53,414 nt of DNA from a virus: the IMG/VR virus record IMGVR_UViG_3300032117_002338, positions 1-53,414 of that record; one strand, given 5' to 3'. Shown here piece by piece: positions 8,259 through 14,972 of the stretch. Under the pieces are notes generated by a model. That model saw nothing but the letters and a program-made list of their open reading frames with translations. It did not search any database and had not been told where the DNA came from. Numbering within the stretch: the first letter of the stretch is position 1; each line of letters opens with the position of its first letter. The translations under genes were made by a program, and so were the position numbers.

Positions 8259-8726
8259 ATGCAACACAACGTTGAAACCATACGAGAACTGCTCGCAACC
8301 AATGACCGCGCGGTGGGGCGTGCGCTGATCGTATTGCGCAACCGCCAGACCTCTGATGAGCAGGTCAGCGAGACCACCAAGCATCAGAACGGTCGCGGCT
8401 TCCGCCCTGCCCATGCACGCATGGGGACCAGCATGGCCAACTTCTTCGAGGCACGCGGCTACCTCACCTCCAAGCAGGCCAGCTACTGGCGCACCGCGAT
8501 GGCGGACGGCAAGAGCCGCATCGGTATCTACGCACGCCAGCTGTTGGAGGAGGTCGAGGCCAAGCAACGGCCCAAGGCGGCGGTCGAGGATGTGGGTAAC
8601 CACGAGGAGGCCATGATGGCCGAGCGCGAGATGCAGCAGATGGAGGCTGAACACGATCGCGAGCAGTCGCGCTTGGAGGAGATCCGCAAGCACCTCGCAC
8701 GCGATGTCATGGAGATCGCGGCATGA
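8259..8726 (+). CDS. Conserved phage protein (155 aa)
   Basis: Shine-Dalgarno GAGGAG before ATG. The N-terminal region (VGRALIVLRNRQTSDEQ; NGRGFRPAHARMGTSMA; YLTSKQASYWR) looks like a small conserved phage family whose function I do not know. Residues 95-150 form a strongly charged predicted coiled coil (MAEREMQQMEAEHDREQ). It is cytoplasmic and led by its own early-type promoter. Confidence 0.75.
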   Translation: MQHNVETIRELLATNDRAVGRALIVLRNRQTSDEQVSETTKHQNGRGFRPAHARMGTSMANFFEARGYLTSKQASYWRTAMADGKSRIGIYARQLLEEVEAKQRPKAAVEDVGNHEEAMMAEREMQQMEAEHDREQSRLEEIRKHLARDVMEIAA

Positions 8727-8739
8727 TAGAGATTTCAGG

Positions 8740-8767
8740 TTGACGGCTGATTCAGAGATGCTACTAT
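8740..8767 (+). promoter_or_regulatory. Early-type promoter for an 18-codon ORF
   Basis: TTGACG, N16, TACTAT preceded by TGC. Confidence 0.7.
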
Positions 8768-8799
8768 GCATCATAGGCGATGAGAAACGGGAGGGTTAC

Positions 8800-8856
8800 A
8801 TGGACGATATGATCATGGACGGCGACGACGAGGGTCTCATCCTCGATGAATATTGA
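8800..8856 (+). CDS. 18-aa acidic micropeptide with its own promoter
   Basis: ATG with GGGAGGG 5-6 nt upstream, 32 nt after a consensus early promoter. The product is 18 aa with eight Asp/Glu residues (begins MDDMIMDGDDEG). The promoter-to-start layout matches the neighbouring real genes, which is the main support. It could be an anti-host micropeptide acting as a nucleic-acid mimic, or a leader peptide. Confidence 0.5.
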   Translation: MDDMIMDGDDEGLILDEY

Positions 8857-8882
8857 GGCGAAGATTTATTTTTAACCCGATA

Positions 8883-8913
8883 TTGACAGCTTTATTAACA
8901 GGCTGTATAAATA
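8883..8913 (+). promoter_or_regulatory. Composite promoter: TTGACA plus exact T4 late box TATAAATA
   Basis: TTGACA at 8883, N17, then TATAAATA at 8906-8913. The -10 can be read both as a sigma70 -10 and as the canonical T4 late promoter. Confidence 0.65.
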
Positions 8914-8947
8914 GATCGAACTTGAAGTTAAAGGTTTAGAGGAACAT

Positions 8948-9037
8948 ATGCAACACCTGAACAAAGACATGTTTAATATGGGTTTGGAACACATCGTCTG
9001 GTCGTATCAAGCGGCCAAGCGAGGAGGGTTTGCATGA
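8948..9037 (+). CDS. 29-aa small protein
   Basis: ATG with AGAGGAA upstream, 35 nt downstream of the composite promoter, and followed by a clear terminator. The product begins MQHLNKDMFNMGLEHIVW and ends in a basic Gly-rich tail. The promoter-gene-terminator unit supports expression. Function unknown. Confidence 0.5.
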   Translation: MQHLNKDMFNMGLEHIVWSYQAAKRGGFA

Positions 9038-9070
9038 TGCTGTGATCAAGTATCACATCATTGGTTTGCT

Positions 9071-9100
9071 AAACCCTCGAAGGTAACTTCGGGGGTTTTT
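9071..9100 (+). terminator. Rho-independent terminator
   Basis: AACCCTCGAAG-GTAA-CTTCGGGGGTT followed by TTT. Confidence 0.85.
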
Positions 9101-9119
9101 CTTTGGGTTTACATGACAG

Positions 9120-9258
9120 GCCGCTGCTCCCTCGGCATAAGAGCAGCCCCCGACTAGTACGTGGTCCCGAACGGGACGTACAAGTGGTTTCAGCGGGGAG
9201 CATATGCGATGAGTATGTCTCATCACGGTCACATCGAGAGGTGTGCCTCTGATGACAC
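9120..9258 (+). ncRNA. Structured RNA segment upstream of tRNA-Tyr
   Basis: Four hairpins in a row with no ORF: GCTGCTC/GAGCAGC, GTCCC-GAAC-GGGAC, GATGAG/CTCATC and AGAGG-TGTG-CCTCT. It sits between a terminator and tRNA-Tyr and is not tRNA-shaped. It could be a 5' processing leader or a separate small RNA. Confidence 0.45.
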
Positions 9259-9263
9259 GTATT

Positions 9264-9354
9264 GGGTCGTGCAATAAGGACAGGCTGGTGCCGTCGCCGC
9301 GCTGTAAACGCGGTCCCTTGAGGCAAGAGGTTCGATTCCGTCCACGACCCACCA
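9264..9354 (+). tRNA. tRNA-Tyr(GTA)
   Basis: GGGTCGT/ACGACCC acceptor, anticodon loop CTGTAAA, a long variable arm as expected for bacterial tRNA-Tyr, encoded CCA. Confidence 0.95.
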
Positions 9355-9401
9355 ATACAAGCAAGGGCAAGGTGATAAACCTGTAAGTCCCATGATATGA
9401 C

Positions 9402-9477
9402 GGGGCCTTAGCTCAGCTGGAAGAGCGTCTGCCTTGCACGCAGAAGGTCATCGGTTCGATCCCGATAGGCTCCACCA
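9402..9477 (+). tRNA. tRNA-Ala(TGC), copy 1
   Basis: GGGGCCT/AGGCTCC acceptor with the G3-U70 Ala identity pair, anticodon loop CTTGCAC, encoded CCA. Confidence 0.95.
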
Positions 9478-9483
9478 AGACAC

Positions 9484-9558
9484 GCGATGTTCGACTATCG
9501 GTAAGGTCGCTAGCCTTTCAAGCTGGAAAGACGGGTTCGATTCCCGTACATCGCACCA
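9484..9558 (+). tRNA. tRNA-Glu(TTC)
   Basis: GCGATGT/ACATCGC acceptor, loop CTTTCAA, normal T arm, encoded CCA. Confidence 0.93.
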
Positions 9559-9560
9559 AT

Positions 9561-9636
9561 GCATAGCGAGCAAGTCTAGTGATTGCGCCGGTCTGAAAAA
9601 CCGGAGAACCAGGTGCGATCCCTGGGCTATGCACCA
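9561..9636 (+). tRNA. tRNA-Phe(GAA)
   Basis: GCATAGC/GCTATGC acceptor, CCGGT-CTGAAAA-ACCGG anticodon arm, encoded CCA. The T loop is TGCGATC (G instead of U/Psi at 55). Confidence 0.92.
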
Positions 9637-9637
9637 T

Positions 9638-9946
9638 TCATATATGCGGATCATCCAGCCAGCGTATGATGGCGAACTGCAGGTACAGCTTGGCATCCTC
9701 GGGTGTCATGTTGAACCATTCGCCCTTGAGCCGCTTGTGGTTGAGCTCCGCATGCAGCTTGCGTTCGAGGAGCCGCACGCGACCCTCTGGAACGGGCTCT
9801 GCGTGATGTATCCTGAGCCTGTTGGGATTGCCTGTCTGGAGAGTCGCGAGGCGTTTGGCAACATCCTTGCTGAATCCGATCTTCTGATAGCTCTCATCGG
9901 TGCCGATCACATATAGGAACATGTGATACTTATGACCGGCATGCAT
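9638..9946 (-). CDS. GIY-YIG-like (T5orf172/MUG113-type) nuclease domain protein (102 aa)
   Basis: FLYVIGTDESYQKIGFSKDVAKRL near the N-terminus matches the GIY-YIG variant of the T5orf172/MUG113 family (YV-IG...KIG.S.D..KR...LQTGNP). ERKLHAELNHKRLKGEWFNM carries the expected Arg/Glu catalytic region. It is a single-domain protein probably able to nick or cut DNA. An in-frame ATG at 9922 (MFLYVIG) is an alternative start. It converges with tRNA-Phe, leaving 1 nt between them. Confidence 0.85.
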   Translation of the reverse strand: MHAGHKYHMFLYVIGTDESYQKIGFSKDVAKRLATLQTGNPNRLRIHHAEPVPEGRVRLLERKLHAELNHKRLKGEWFNMTPEDAKLYLQFAIIRWLDDPHI

Positions 9947-9990
9947 GGTTGATCCGGTGATTTTCCAAGGTTATCCGATCCGACGGTGGC

Positions 9991-9998
9991 TTAAATAA
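9991..9998 (+). promoter_or_regulatory. Late-type promoter box (TTAAATAA variant)
   Basis: TTAAATAA, 22 nt before the nitroreductase start, with GGGAGAAAT as the ribosome site. Confidence 0.45.
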
Positions 9999-10020
9999 AG
10001 CTAGACATTTCGGGAGAAAT

Positions 10021-10785
10021 ATGATGATCGACCTTGATGCGGAGAAGGCCGCGGTGGACACGGTGAGGCGCTGCCAGAGGAACTGGGACCTGACCAATGG
10101 CATACCGGAGGAGCACATACAGCACTGGATATACATGGCCACGCATTCCCCTTCCAAGCAGGATGAGGGATACTTCAACCTATACGTGCTGACCGACAGG
10201 GAGCTGATAGATCGCATGGTCAAGCACACCTGGGGGCACACCATACCCGTGATACCAAAGGTGGTCAGGGGATTGGCCAGGAATCCGCAGATGGGAGCCA
10301 GCGCCTACTTCCTGTTCGCCAGCAAGGATCCGTCAACCGTCAGAACCTGCAAGCCCAACGGCGAGTGGGGCGATCCAACATACTATGGCCGAACCGTGCA
10401 GAACAAGTACACATCCATCGGATTGGCCATGGGCATGATAGCGCTATCGGCCGCCAACATGGGATATTCCACCGGGTTCAACAAGTGCCACGGCCAGGAC
10501 AACTCCCCCGATCACGGCATATGGCGCGAGACGCTGGGGTTGACCGAGGGAGAGAACATCGAGTTCGGGCTTGGCATAGGACACGGGCAGGAGGGTCGTG
10601 CCCACTACGAGACAGACGAGACCGAATTCCTTGTGGGTGTGCATCCCAGCCCAATGCATTCCGTGCACGATCAGAAGATACCATGGAATGGCGTCGAATA
10701 CGATAACCCCGTGAAGGCCATAGGGTACACCAATTTCAGCGAGATGTACAGAGACACCAAGGACATAAAGGTGTTTAGGTTCTGA
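10021..10785 (+). CDS. Nitroreductase-family flavoprotein 1 (254 aa)
   Basis: The N-terminus RRCQRNWDLTNGIPEEHI with THSPSKQDEGYF matches the nitroreductase-like protein at 39590 (QHCQRNWDLSREIPKEDI, TQCPSKQN). The mid-region Q-N-K-Y-T-S-IGLAMGMIALSAANMGYSTGF is the FMN/dimer helix typical of the fold. The expected role is an NAD(P)H- and FMN-dependent reductase or dehydrogenase; the substrate is unknown. It is one of three members in the window. Confidence 0.85.
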   Translation: MMIDLDAEKAAVDTVRRCQRNWDLTNGIPEEHIQHWIYMATHSPSKQDEGYFNLYVLTDRELIDRMVKHTWGHTIPVIPKVVRGLARNPQMGASAYFLFASKDPSTVRTCKPNGEWGDPTYYGRTVQNKYTSIGLAMGMIALSAANMGYSTGFNKCHGQDNSPDHGIWRETLGLTEGENIEFGLGIGHGQEGRAHYETDETEFLVGVHPSPMHSVHDQKIPWNGVEYDNPVKAIGYTNFSEMYRDTKDIKVFRF

Positions 10786-10803
10786 TCACCGGTGCGGGTT
10801 GAT

Positions 10804-11823
10804 TCATGGGATGCGTATGCCGTTGGCCACGCGGGCAGCCTCCAGCCTGTTCCCCAGATCCGCGATGGTGGGTTCAAGATCGGGAAGCATGCCGCGATCG
10901 ACCAGCGGTAGCACAGATCCAAGCACGGCTAGGTTCCGGTATGAATATGAATGTATCTCAGCCTTGTCTATGCGCGACAGCACGTCTGATCCGCAGTGGT
11001 CTAGGTCGAAGAAGAACCTATCGTAGTCGACGGTGGTGATGCGCGATGCGCAGTTGATCAGAGGCTTGGCATACCTGTAGTATGCGTTCCAGTCTGACAG
11101 CCAGGCGAACGATTCCAAATCTAGGTAACCGTAGAACAACCTGCCTGTGGCATACCTCTTGAAATCATCGACGGAATGCATGTCTCCGCCATTGTTGATG
11201 CAATGCGTGTGCCACTCCCATGAGAGTGGGGTGAACCTGATGTCGATGCCACCTATATCGCTTTCAAGCTGCTTGACCATGGACGAATAATCCTTGAAGC
11301 TTATCTCGCGAACCGTGCAGCAGTTAGACAGCAACTTGGCTATCAGCACCGGCTTGCCGTTGTAATCCCTGTTCAAGGAATCCTTGATCTCCAGCAGGGA
11401 GCAGGTTAACCTGCTCTGGGCATCGTTGGTCTCTATGCAGATCAGCTCGTCGGTGTGGTACGAATACACCGATTGGGTTATCAGGGGCATCTGATGTCCC
11501 ATGGACACCCTCAAACCGGTGGAGGTACCGCTGGTGAGCCTGCCGACGTCTCCCTCGTGCTTGGCGACCATGTAGCAGGCGTCTAGATCCAGGATTGATT
11601 CGCCGTCAGATCCCATGGTCACTATGTCCAATGACAGCTTGTGCCTGCGATCTACGATGTACTCATTGATCGAATCGTAGCGAACGCCATGGCCGGTGAG
11701 CTGGTATCCGATGAAATTACCCCCGGCTCCTGGTGGGAAGCATATGGTCGTGTCGAACTCATAGGCGCGATGTTTGAAATCCCTGAACAGGGGATGATCT
11801 TGCTTTAGGATGCCATCTATCAT
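10804..11823 (-). CDS. P-loop (sulfotransferase-like) phage protein A (339 aa)
   Basis: Start set at the ATG of MIDGILKQDHPLFRDF because the paralogue next door begins MYEILSLDHPLFRDF; an upstream ATG would run through tRNA-Glu. A glycine-rich nucleotide-binding-like loop (FPPGAGGNFIGY) lies near residue 29, as in sulfotransferase/kinase P-loops. A conserved VDYDRFFFDLDHCGSDVLSRID stretch lies near 266. It is paralogous to 11926-12957. The substrate is unknown. Confidence 0.75.
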   Translation of the reverse strand: MIDGILKQDHPLFRDFKHRAYEFDTTICFPPGAGGNFIGYQLTGHGVRYDSINEYIVDRRHKLSLDIVTMGSDGESILDLDACYMVAKHEGDVGRLTSGTSTGLRVSMGHQMPLITQSVYSYHTDELICIETNDAQSRLTCSLLEIKDSLNRDYNGKPVLIAKLLSNCCTVREISFKDYSSMVKQLESDIGGIDIRFTPLSWEWHTHCINNGGDMHSVDDFKRYATGRLFYGYLDLESFAWLSDWNAYYRYAKPLINCASRITTVDYDRFFFDLDHCGSDVLSRIDKAEIHSYSYRNLAVLGSVLPLVDRGMLPDLEPTIADLGNRLEAARVANGIRIP

Positions 11824-11847
11824 ACAGTACTTATGCGAGTGTTTAAT

Positions 11848-11923
11848 GCTCCCATCGTCTAGTGGCCTAGGACACCAGCCTCTCACGTTGGGTACACCGG
11901 TTCGAATCCGGTTGGGAGCGCCA
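11848..11923 (+). tRNA. tRNA-Glu(CTC)
   Basis: GCTCCCA/TGGGAGC acceptor, CCAGC-CTCTCAC-GTTGG anticodon arm, T loop TTCGAAT, encoded CCA. It is nested between two paralogous minus-strand genes. Confidence 0.93.
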
Positions 11924-11925
11924 AC

Positions 11926-12957
11926 TCAGATCGAATCTATGCCATGTGATATCTTGGCATGGGCCAATCTATCCCTTATGCTTGATATCTCCGTCCGCAA
12001 CCGCAGCGCAGCATCATCCTCCACCAACGGTAGCACAGATTCAAGCATGGCCATGTTACTAGCGGAGTAGGAGTGTATGTCTCTCCTATCTATGCGGGAC
12101 AGAACGTTGGATCCGCAGTGGTCCAGATCAAAGAACAGGCTGTCATAGTCAACGGTGATCAACCTCGATGCGCAGGTGATGGATGCCTTGGACAGTTGGT
12201 AGGTTTCGCCGTCCCTGGAATGCTCGGCAGGCGGATCCTCGGCCATGTAATCTCCCAGCAGGTTGTTGGTCACGTATCTCCTGAGGCTGGGTATGGACAT
12301 CCTGTCAACGCCGTGGTTGACGCAGTTGGTGTACCACATCCAGAACATCGGAGTGTGCCCTATCTCCCAGGTGCGAGGTATCCCATGCCCGTCCAGATGC
12401 GCGTTGATGTTGTCCACCACATCGTCATAATCCCGCATCGCCACATCAGGTGGCATCGGGCATCTGTAGAGCATGTCGCTTATGGTTATGGGCCTAGCCT
12501 CCCTGATATCGGTCATGAACATCTTGTAGCATAGCAACGCACCTATCAGCCTGCATCGTTCGGATGGCATCTCGATGGTGATCAGCTCTTCGGTGTGATA
12601 GCCGTATATGCGTTGAGTCAACACGGGCAACCTGTGTCCCATGGATAGGCGAATGCCTGTGTTTGCCGCGCCGGAACCGCCTAGGGGGTTGTATCCATTG
12701 GCCATTATGGCATGGCATGCATCAAGGTCTATCACCGGATCGAGGTCATGGTTTATCAATGTCTCCAGGCTTAGCCAATCTATGTTGGCTGCCTTGTATT
12801 CGTTTATACCCTCCCATACCGCCCCTCCACCGGTGAGGCGGTATCCGAGGAAGTTGCCGCCGGTCCCTGGTGGGAAGCATATGGTGGCATCAAAGCTGGC
12901 TGACATGCCTTTGAAATCCCTGAACAGGGGGTGATCTAGGCTTAGGATCTCATACAT
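11926..12957 (-). CDS. P-loop (sulfotransferase-like) phage protein B (343 aa)
   Basis: Paralogue of 10804-11823 with the same loop (FPPGTGGNFLGY near residue 31) and the same C-terminal block (VDYDSLFFDLDHCGSNVLSRID near 280). The two probably arose by duplication with tRNA-Glu now between them. A PAPS- or nucleotide-dependent transferase acting on a surface glycan or small molecule is possible, but the assignment rests on the loop only. Confidence 0.75.
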   Translation of the reverse strand: MYEILSLDHPLFRDFKGMSASFDATICFPPGTGGNFLGYRLTGGGAVWEGINEYKAANIDWLSLETLINHDLDPVIDLDACHAIMANGYNPLGGSGAANTGIRLSMGHRLPVLTQRIYGYHTEELITIEMPSERCRLIGALLCYKMFMTDIREARPITISDMLYRCPMPPDVAMRDYDDVVDNINAHLDGHGIPRTWEIGHTPMFWMWYTNCVNHGVDRMSIPSLRRYVTNNLLGDYMAEDPPAEHSRDGETYQLSKASITCASRLITVDYDSLFFDLDHCGSNVLSRIDRRDIHSYSASNMAMLESVLPLVEDDAALRLRTEISSIRDRLAHAKISHGIDSI

Positions 12958-12986
12958 CGTGGGATCATCTCTGATATGGTTAAATT

Positions 12987-13060
12987 GGGCCGTTGGTTAA
13001 ACGGGATAACTTCGCCTCGGCAGGGCGACATCGGGGGTTCGACTCCCCCACGGTCCACCA
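12987..13060 (+). tRNA. tRNA-Ala(GGC) with C33
   Basis: GGGCCGT/ACGGTCC acceptor with G3-U70, TCGCC-TCGGCAG-GGCGA anticodon arm, encoded CCA. Position 33 is C, not the near-universal U. Confidence 0.88.
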
Positions 13061-13067
13061 AATACAT

Positions 13068-13142
13068 GGGTGCGTGGCTCAGTGGTAGAGCACCTGCTCG
13101 ACACGCAGGAGGTTGATGGTTCGATCCCATCCGCACCCACCA
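13068..13142 (+). tRNA. tRNA-Val(GAC) with C33
   Basis: GGGTGCG/CGCACCC acceptor, CCTGC-TCGACAC-GCAGG anticodon arm (C33), T loop TTCGATC, encoded CCA. Confidence 0.9.
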
Positions 13143-13147
13143 CGGCA

Positions 13148-13900
13148 TCAGTTGAACAGGTTGCGAAGGGCCCTGCCCACCAGCAGCTTGACCCTGCTGG
13201 CGAAACCAGGCTTATCCCGATCGATGCGCTGCAGCTCCTGATAGAATGAATAGGCGCGGGTGAGCAGCCTGTTGTACTGCTTCTGTCCCTTGCGGGTATC
13301 CCACTTGAACATGCGTGGCGACAGCTGATGCTTGGAGAATATCTCCTTTATCTCATGCTCCAGGAACCTGGGATCGATCTTGGCCTTGGACATGTCCATC
13401 AATGCCTGGCTGAACCTGGCGTTGATCTCCTCGTGGTATCTGACGTACTCGTCGTACTGGTCGCCGGTGACATCATCGCCCATCTGAGGCCTGGGCGGCA
13501 ACGCCTTGGTCCTGCTCTTGTAGTAGTCCAGGGCATGACGCAGCTCATGCACCAGCGTGCTCTCCATCTTGGAGCGCACGGTCCACTTGGCCTTGCCGAT
13601 CAGCCCGGCCACGTTGAGACCAATGGCGCTGTTTGCGGTATCATATTCACCTCGATGCCGCGGATTGTCCCTGTCGTTGAACATGTAGAATGAGGTCCCG
13701 TCCAACATGGAATGCACCACCGGAGATATGACGCTGGGAGAACGTTTGCCTGATATGTCCTCTAGGTCCTCGAGTGTGAGCGGACCCCTCCTCGGTTTCT
13801 TGGAGAGGATGCCGGCCACGTAGGACGCTATGTCCTGCAGCTCTCGCTCCTCTTGCACGGTCTCGTTTAGGATGTGGTCTGTGATCTCTGATATGCGCAT
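13148..13900 (-). CDS. Putative zinc metallopeptidase (HExxH-like, 250 aa)
   Basis: Starts at MRISEITDHI (ATG 13900); the long upstream extension would cross tRNA-His and is rejected. TLVHELRHALDYY near residue 111 fits HExxH (H-E-L-R-H), with conserved acidic residues downstream, as in small phage metallopeptidases. No signal peptide. A GGTAAATA late-type box lies only 5 nt before the ATG with no Shine-Dalgarno, suggesting a leaderless late transcript. Confidence 0.75.
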   Translation of the reverse strand: MRISEITDHILNETVQEERELQDIASYVAGILSKKPRRGPLTLEDLEDISGKRSPSVISPVVHSMLDGTSFYMFNDRDNPRHRGEYDTANSAIGLNVAGLIGKAKWTVRSKMESTLVHELRHALDYYKSRTKALPPRPQMGDDVTGDQYDEYVRYHEEINARFSQALMDMSKAKIDPRFLEHEIKEIFSKHQLSPRMFKWDTRKGQKQYNRLLTRAYSFYQELQRIDRDKPGFASRVKLLVGRALRNLFN

Positions 13901-13904
13901 CAAA

Positions 13905-13912
13905 TATTTACC
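13905..13912 (-). promoter_or_regulatory. Late-type box directly abutting a start codon
   Basis: Reverse-strand GGTAAATA; the predicted +1 falls at the ATG at 13900 within one base. Confidence 0.45.
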
Positions 13913-13987
13913 CTGTCTAGTGTTAGTGGCAAAGCACGCGAGTTTGTGGCACTCGTAGGGCTGGTTCGAATCCAGCGGCAGGGACCA
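13911..13987 (+). tRNA. tRNA-His(GTG)
   Basis: CCCTGTC/GGCAGGG acceptor, CGAGT-TTGTGGC-ACTCG anticodon arm, T loop TTCGAAT, encoded CCA. Base 73 is A and the base before position 1 is A, so the usual G-1:C73 His element is not encoded. Confidence 0.88.
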
Positions 13988-13997
13988 AAGATAACGG

Positions 13998-14025
13998 TTG
14001 ACGCATCCCACAGAGATGCTATTGT
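13998..14025 (+). promoter_or_regulatory. Early-type promoter upstream of structured RNAs and tRNAs
   Basis: TTGACG, N16, TATTGT preceded by TGC. Confidence 0.75.
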
Positions 14026-14066
14026 AACCATGTAGACGCTGTTTGACATGGTTAATGACGACGATT

Positions 14067-14198
14067 GCTTCGGCAGGGCTGCATCGCAGCATACCCAAAA
14101 GGTAATAGCTGTAGGTTGGTCTTAACGGAAAAGGCGCCCGCTTTCCGGCGGGAGATGCGGGTTCGAATCCCAGCACCACGATGTGGCCCTGCCGAGGC
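14067..14198 (+). ncRNA. Structured RNA element 1 (tRNA-like core in a 13-bp closing helix)
   Basis: 14067-14079 pairs over 13 bp with 14186-14198 (one G-U). Inside are the hairpin GCTGC-ATC-GCAGC and a T-arm-like GGGTTCGAATCCC at 14159-14171, but no 7-nt anticodon loop on a 5-bp stem and no CCA end. It may be a decayed tRNA held in a helix, or a distinct RNA. Confidence 0.45.
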
Positions 14199-14203
14199 AT
14201 ACG

Positions 14204-14360
14204 CTGTCGTTTCGCTTGCACAGGAGGCTGATGGTTGGGAGTAATTGACCCAAACCATGGATGGGTAGTCAGGTGAGAAGGTTCACCGAGAAGGTGTAAC
14301 CGAGGTTGGGTTCGAGTCCCATGATCCATGCTTGCTGTGCAAGCGTGACGGCAACGACAG
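14204..14360 (+). ncRNA. Structured RNA element 2 (nested closing helices)
   Basis: Two nested perfect helices: CTGTCGTT (14204)/AACGACAG (14353), and GCTTGCACAG (14214)/CTGTGCAAGC (14335). Inside is a second T-arm-like GGGTTCGAGTCCC at 14308 in a partly tRNA-like fold (ATGGATG/GATCCAT ends). Confidence 0.45.
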
Positions 14361-14367
14361 AGACGAC

Positions 14368-14442
14368 GGACTGGTAGCTCAAAGGAGGAGCAGGCCCCTC
14401 ATAAGGGCAAGGTTGAGATATCGTAATTCTCCCGGTCCACCA
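14368..14442 (+). tRNA. tRNA with CAT anticodon (Met or Ile2), unusual T loop
   Basis: GGACTGG/CCGGTCC acceptor, GCCC-CTCATAA-GGGC anticodon arm, encoded CCA. The T loop reads ATCGTAA (A54, U58), and pair 53-61 is T-T. Confidence 0.85.
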
Positions 14443-14526
14443 TTCGCCGGATTGCTAATCAGCGGTTTCTAGATCTGCTGAGGTGTTTACCGGTAGAGGA
14501 TCCCGACACCTCTATAAAAACGCGGA
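14443..14526 (+). other. Unassigned base-paired segment
   Basis: GAGGTGT/ACACCTC (7 bp) and an AGCGG/CTGCT arm with CTA in its loop are visible. No acceptor stem, T loop or CCA, so it is not called a tRNA. No ORF. Confidence 0.3.
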
Positions 14527-14534
14527 GGAATCAT

Positions 14535-14610
14535 TCCCTGGTAGCTCAACTGGTAGAGCACCGCACTGTTAATGCGGGGGTTGCTGGATCGTACCCAGCC
14601 CTGGGAGCCA
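14535..14610 (+). tRNA. tRNA-Asn(GTT), unusual T loop
   Basis: TCCCTGG/CCTGGGA acceptor (one T-T mismatch), CCGCA-CTGTTAA-TGCGG anticodon arm, T stem GCTGG/CCAGC with loop ATCGTAC (A54/U58), G73 CCA. Confidence 0.88.
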
Positions 14611-14621
14611 ACATGCGCATT

Positions 14622-14695
14622 GCGACGGCATCACCGTCGCGTTAGCGGAGGGAACCACTCGGCTGTTGGACGCGAGTCCGGCAGGAGCCCTCCGC
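14622..14695 (+). ncRNA. Double-hairpin RNA element between tRNA-Asn and tRNA-Lys
   Basis: GCGACGG-CATCA-CCGTCGC is followed by GCGGAGGG (14645) pairing 8 bp with CCCTCCGC (14688). No T-run and no tRNA features. Confidence 0.4.
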
Positions 14696-14707
14696 TGTTG
14701 ACACAAT

Positions 14708-14784
14708 GGACCCTTAGCTCAATTGGTTAGAGCAACCGCCTCTTAAGCGGTAGGTTCCCGGTTCGATCCCGGGAGGGTCTACCA
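14708..14784 (+). tRNA. tRNA-Lys(CTT)
   Basis: GGACCCT/AGGGTCT acceptor, ACCGC-CTCTTAA-GCGGT anticodon arm, normal T loop, encoded CCA. Confidence 0.94.
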
Positions 14785-14790
14785 ACACAT

Positions 14791-14865
14791 TGCCCGTTCG
14801 TCTAATCGGTAGGACACCTGACTCTGACTCAGGCAGTCGTGGTTCGAGTCCATGACGGGCAGCCA
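14791..14865 (+). tRNA. tRNA-Gln(CTG)
   Basis: TGCCCGT/ACGGGCA acceptor, CCTGA-CTCTGAC-TCAGG arm, encoded CCA. Confidence 0.94.
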
Positions 14866-14870
14866 ACAAC

Positions 14871-14947
14871 GCCCCACTAGCCCAACAGGTAGAGGCGCCT
14901 GCTTCAGGTGCAGGAGGGTTCCCGTTCGAATCGGGAGTGGGGCACCA
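14871..14947 (+). tRNA. tRNA-Leu(CAG), class-I-sized
   Basis: GCCCCAC/GTGGGGC acceptor, CCTGC-TTCAGGT-GCAGG arm, encoded CCA. The variable region is only 5 nt, unlike the long arm of host tRNA-Leu. Confidence 0.9.
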
Positions 14948-14972
14948 AATCTGACCAGTGCGGAGGTGATGT

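Noticed and set aside
13901-14329. N-terminal extension of the metallopeptidase gene
   Set aside because: It would run antisense through tRNA-His and the structured RNA elements; the late box and MRISEI start at 13900 fit better.
14443-14526. Amber-suppressor tRNA with CTA anticodon
   Set aside because: The arm holding CTA has a 9-nt loop, and there is no acceptor stem, T loop or CCA.
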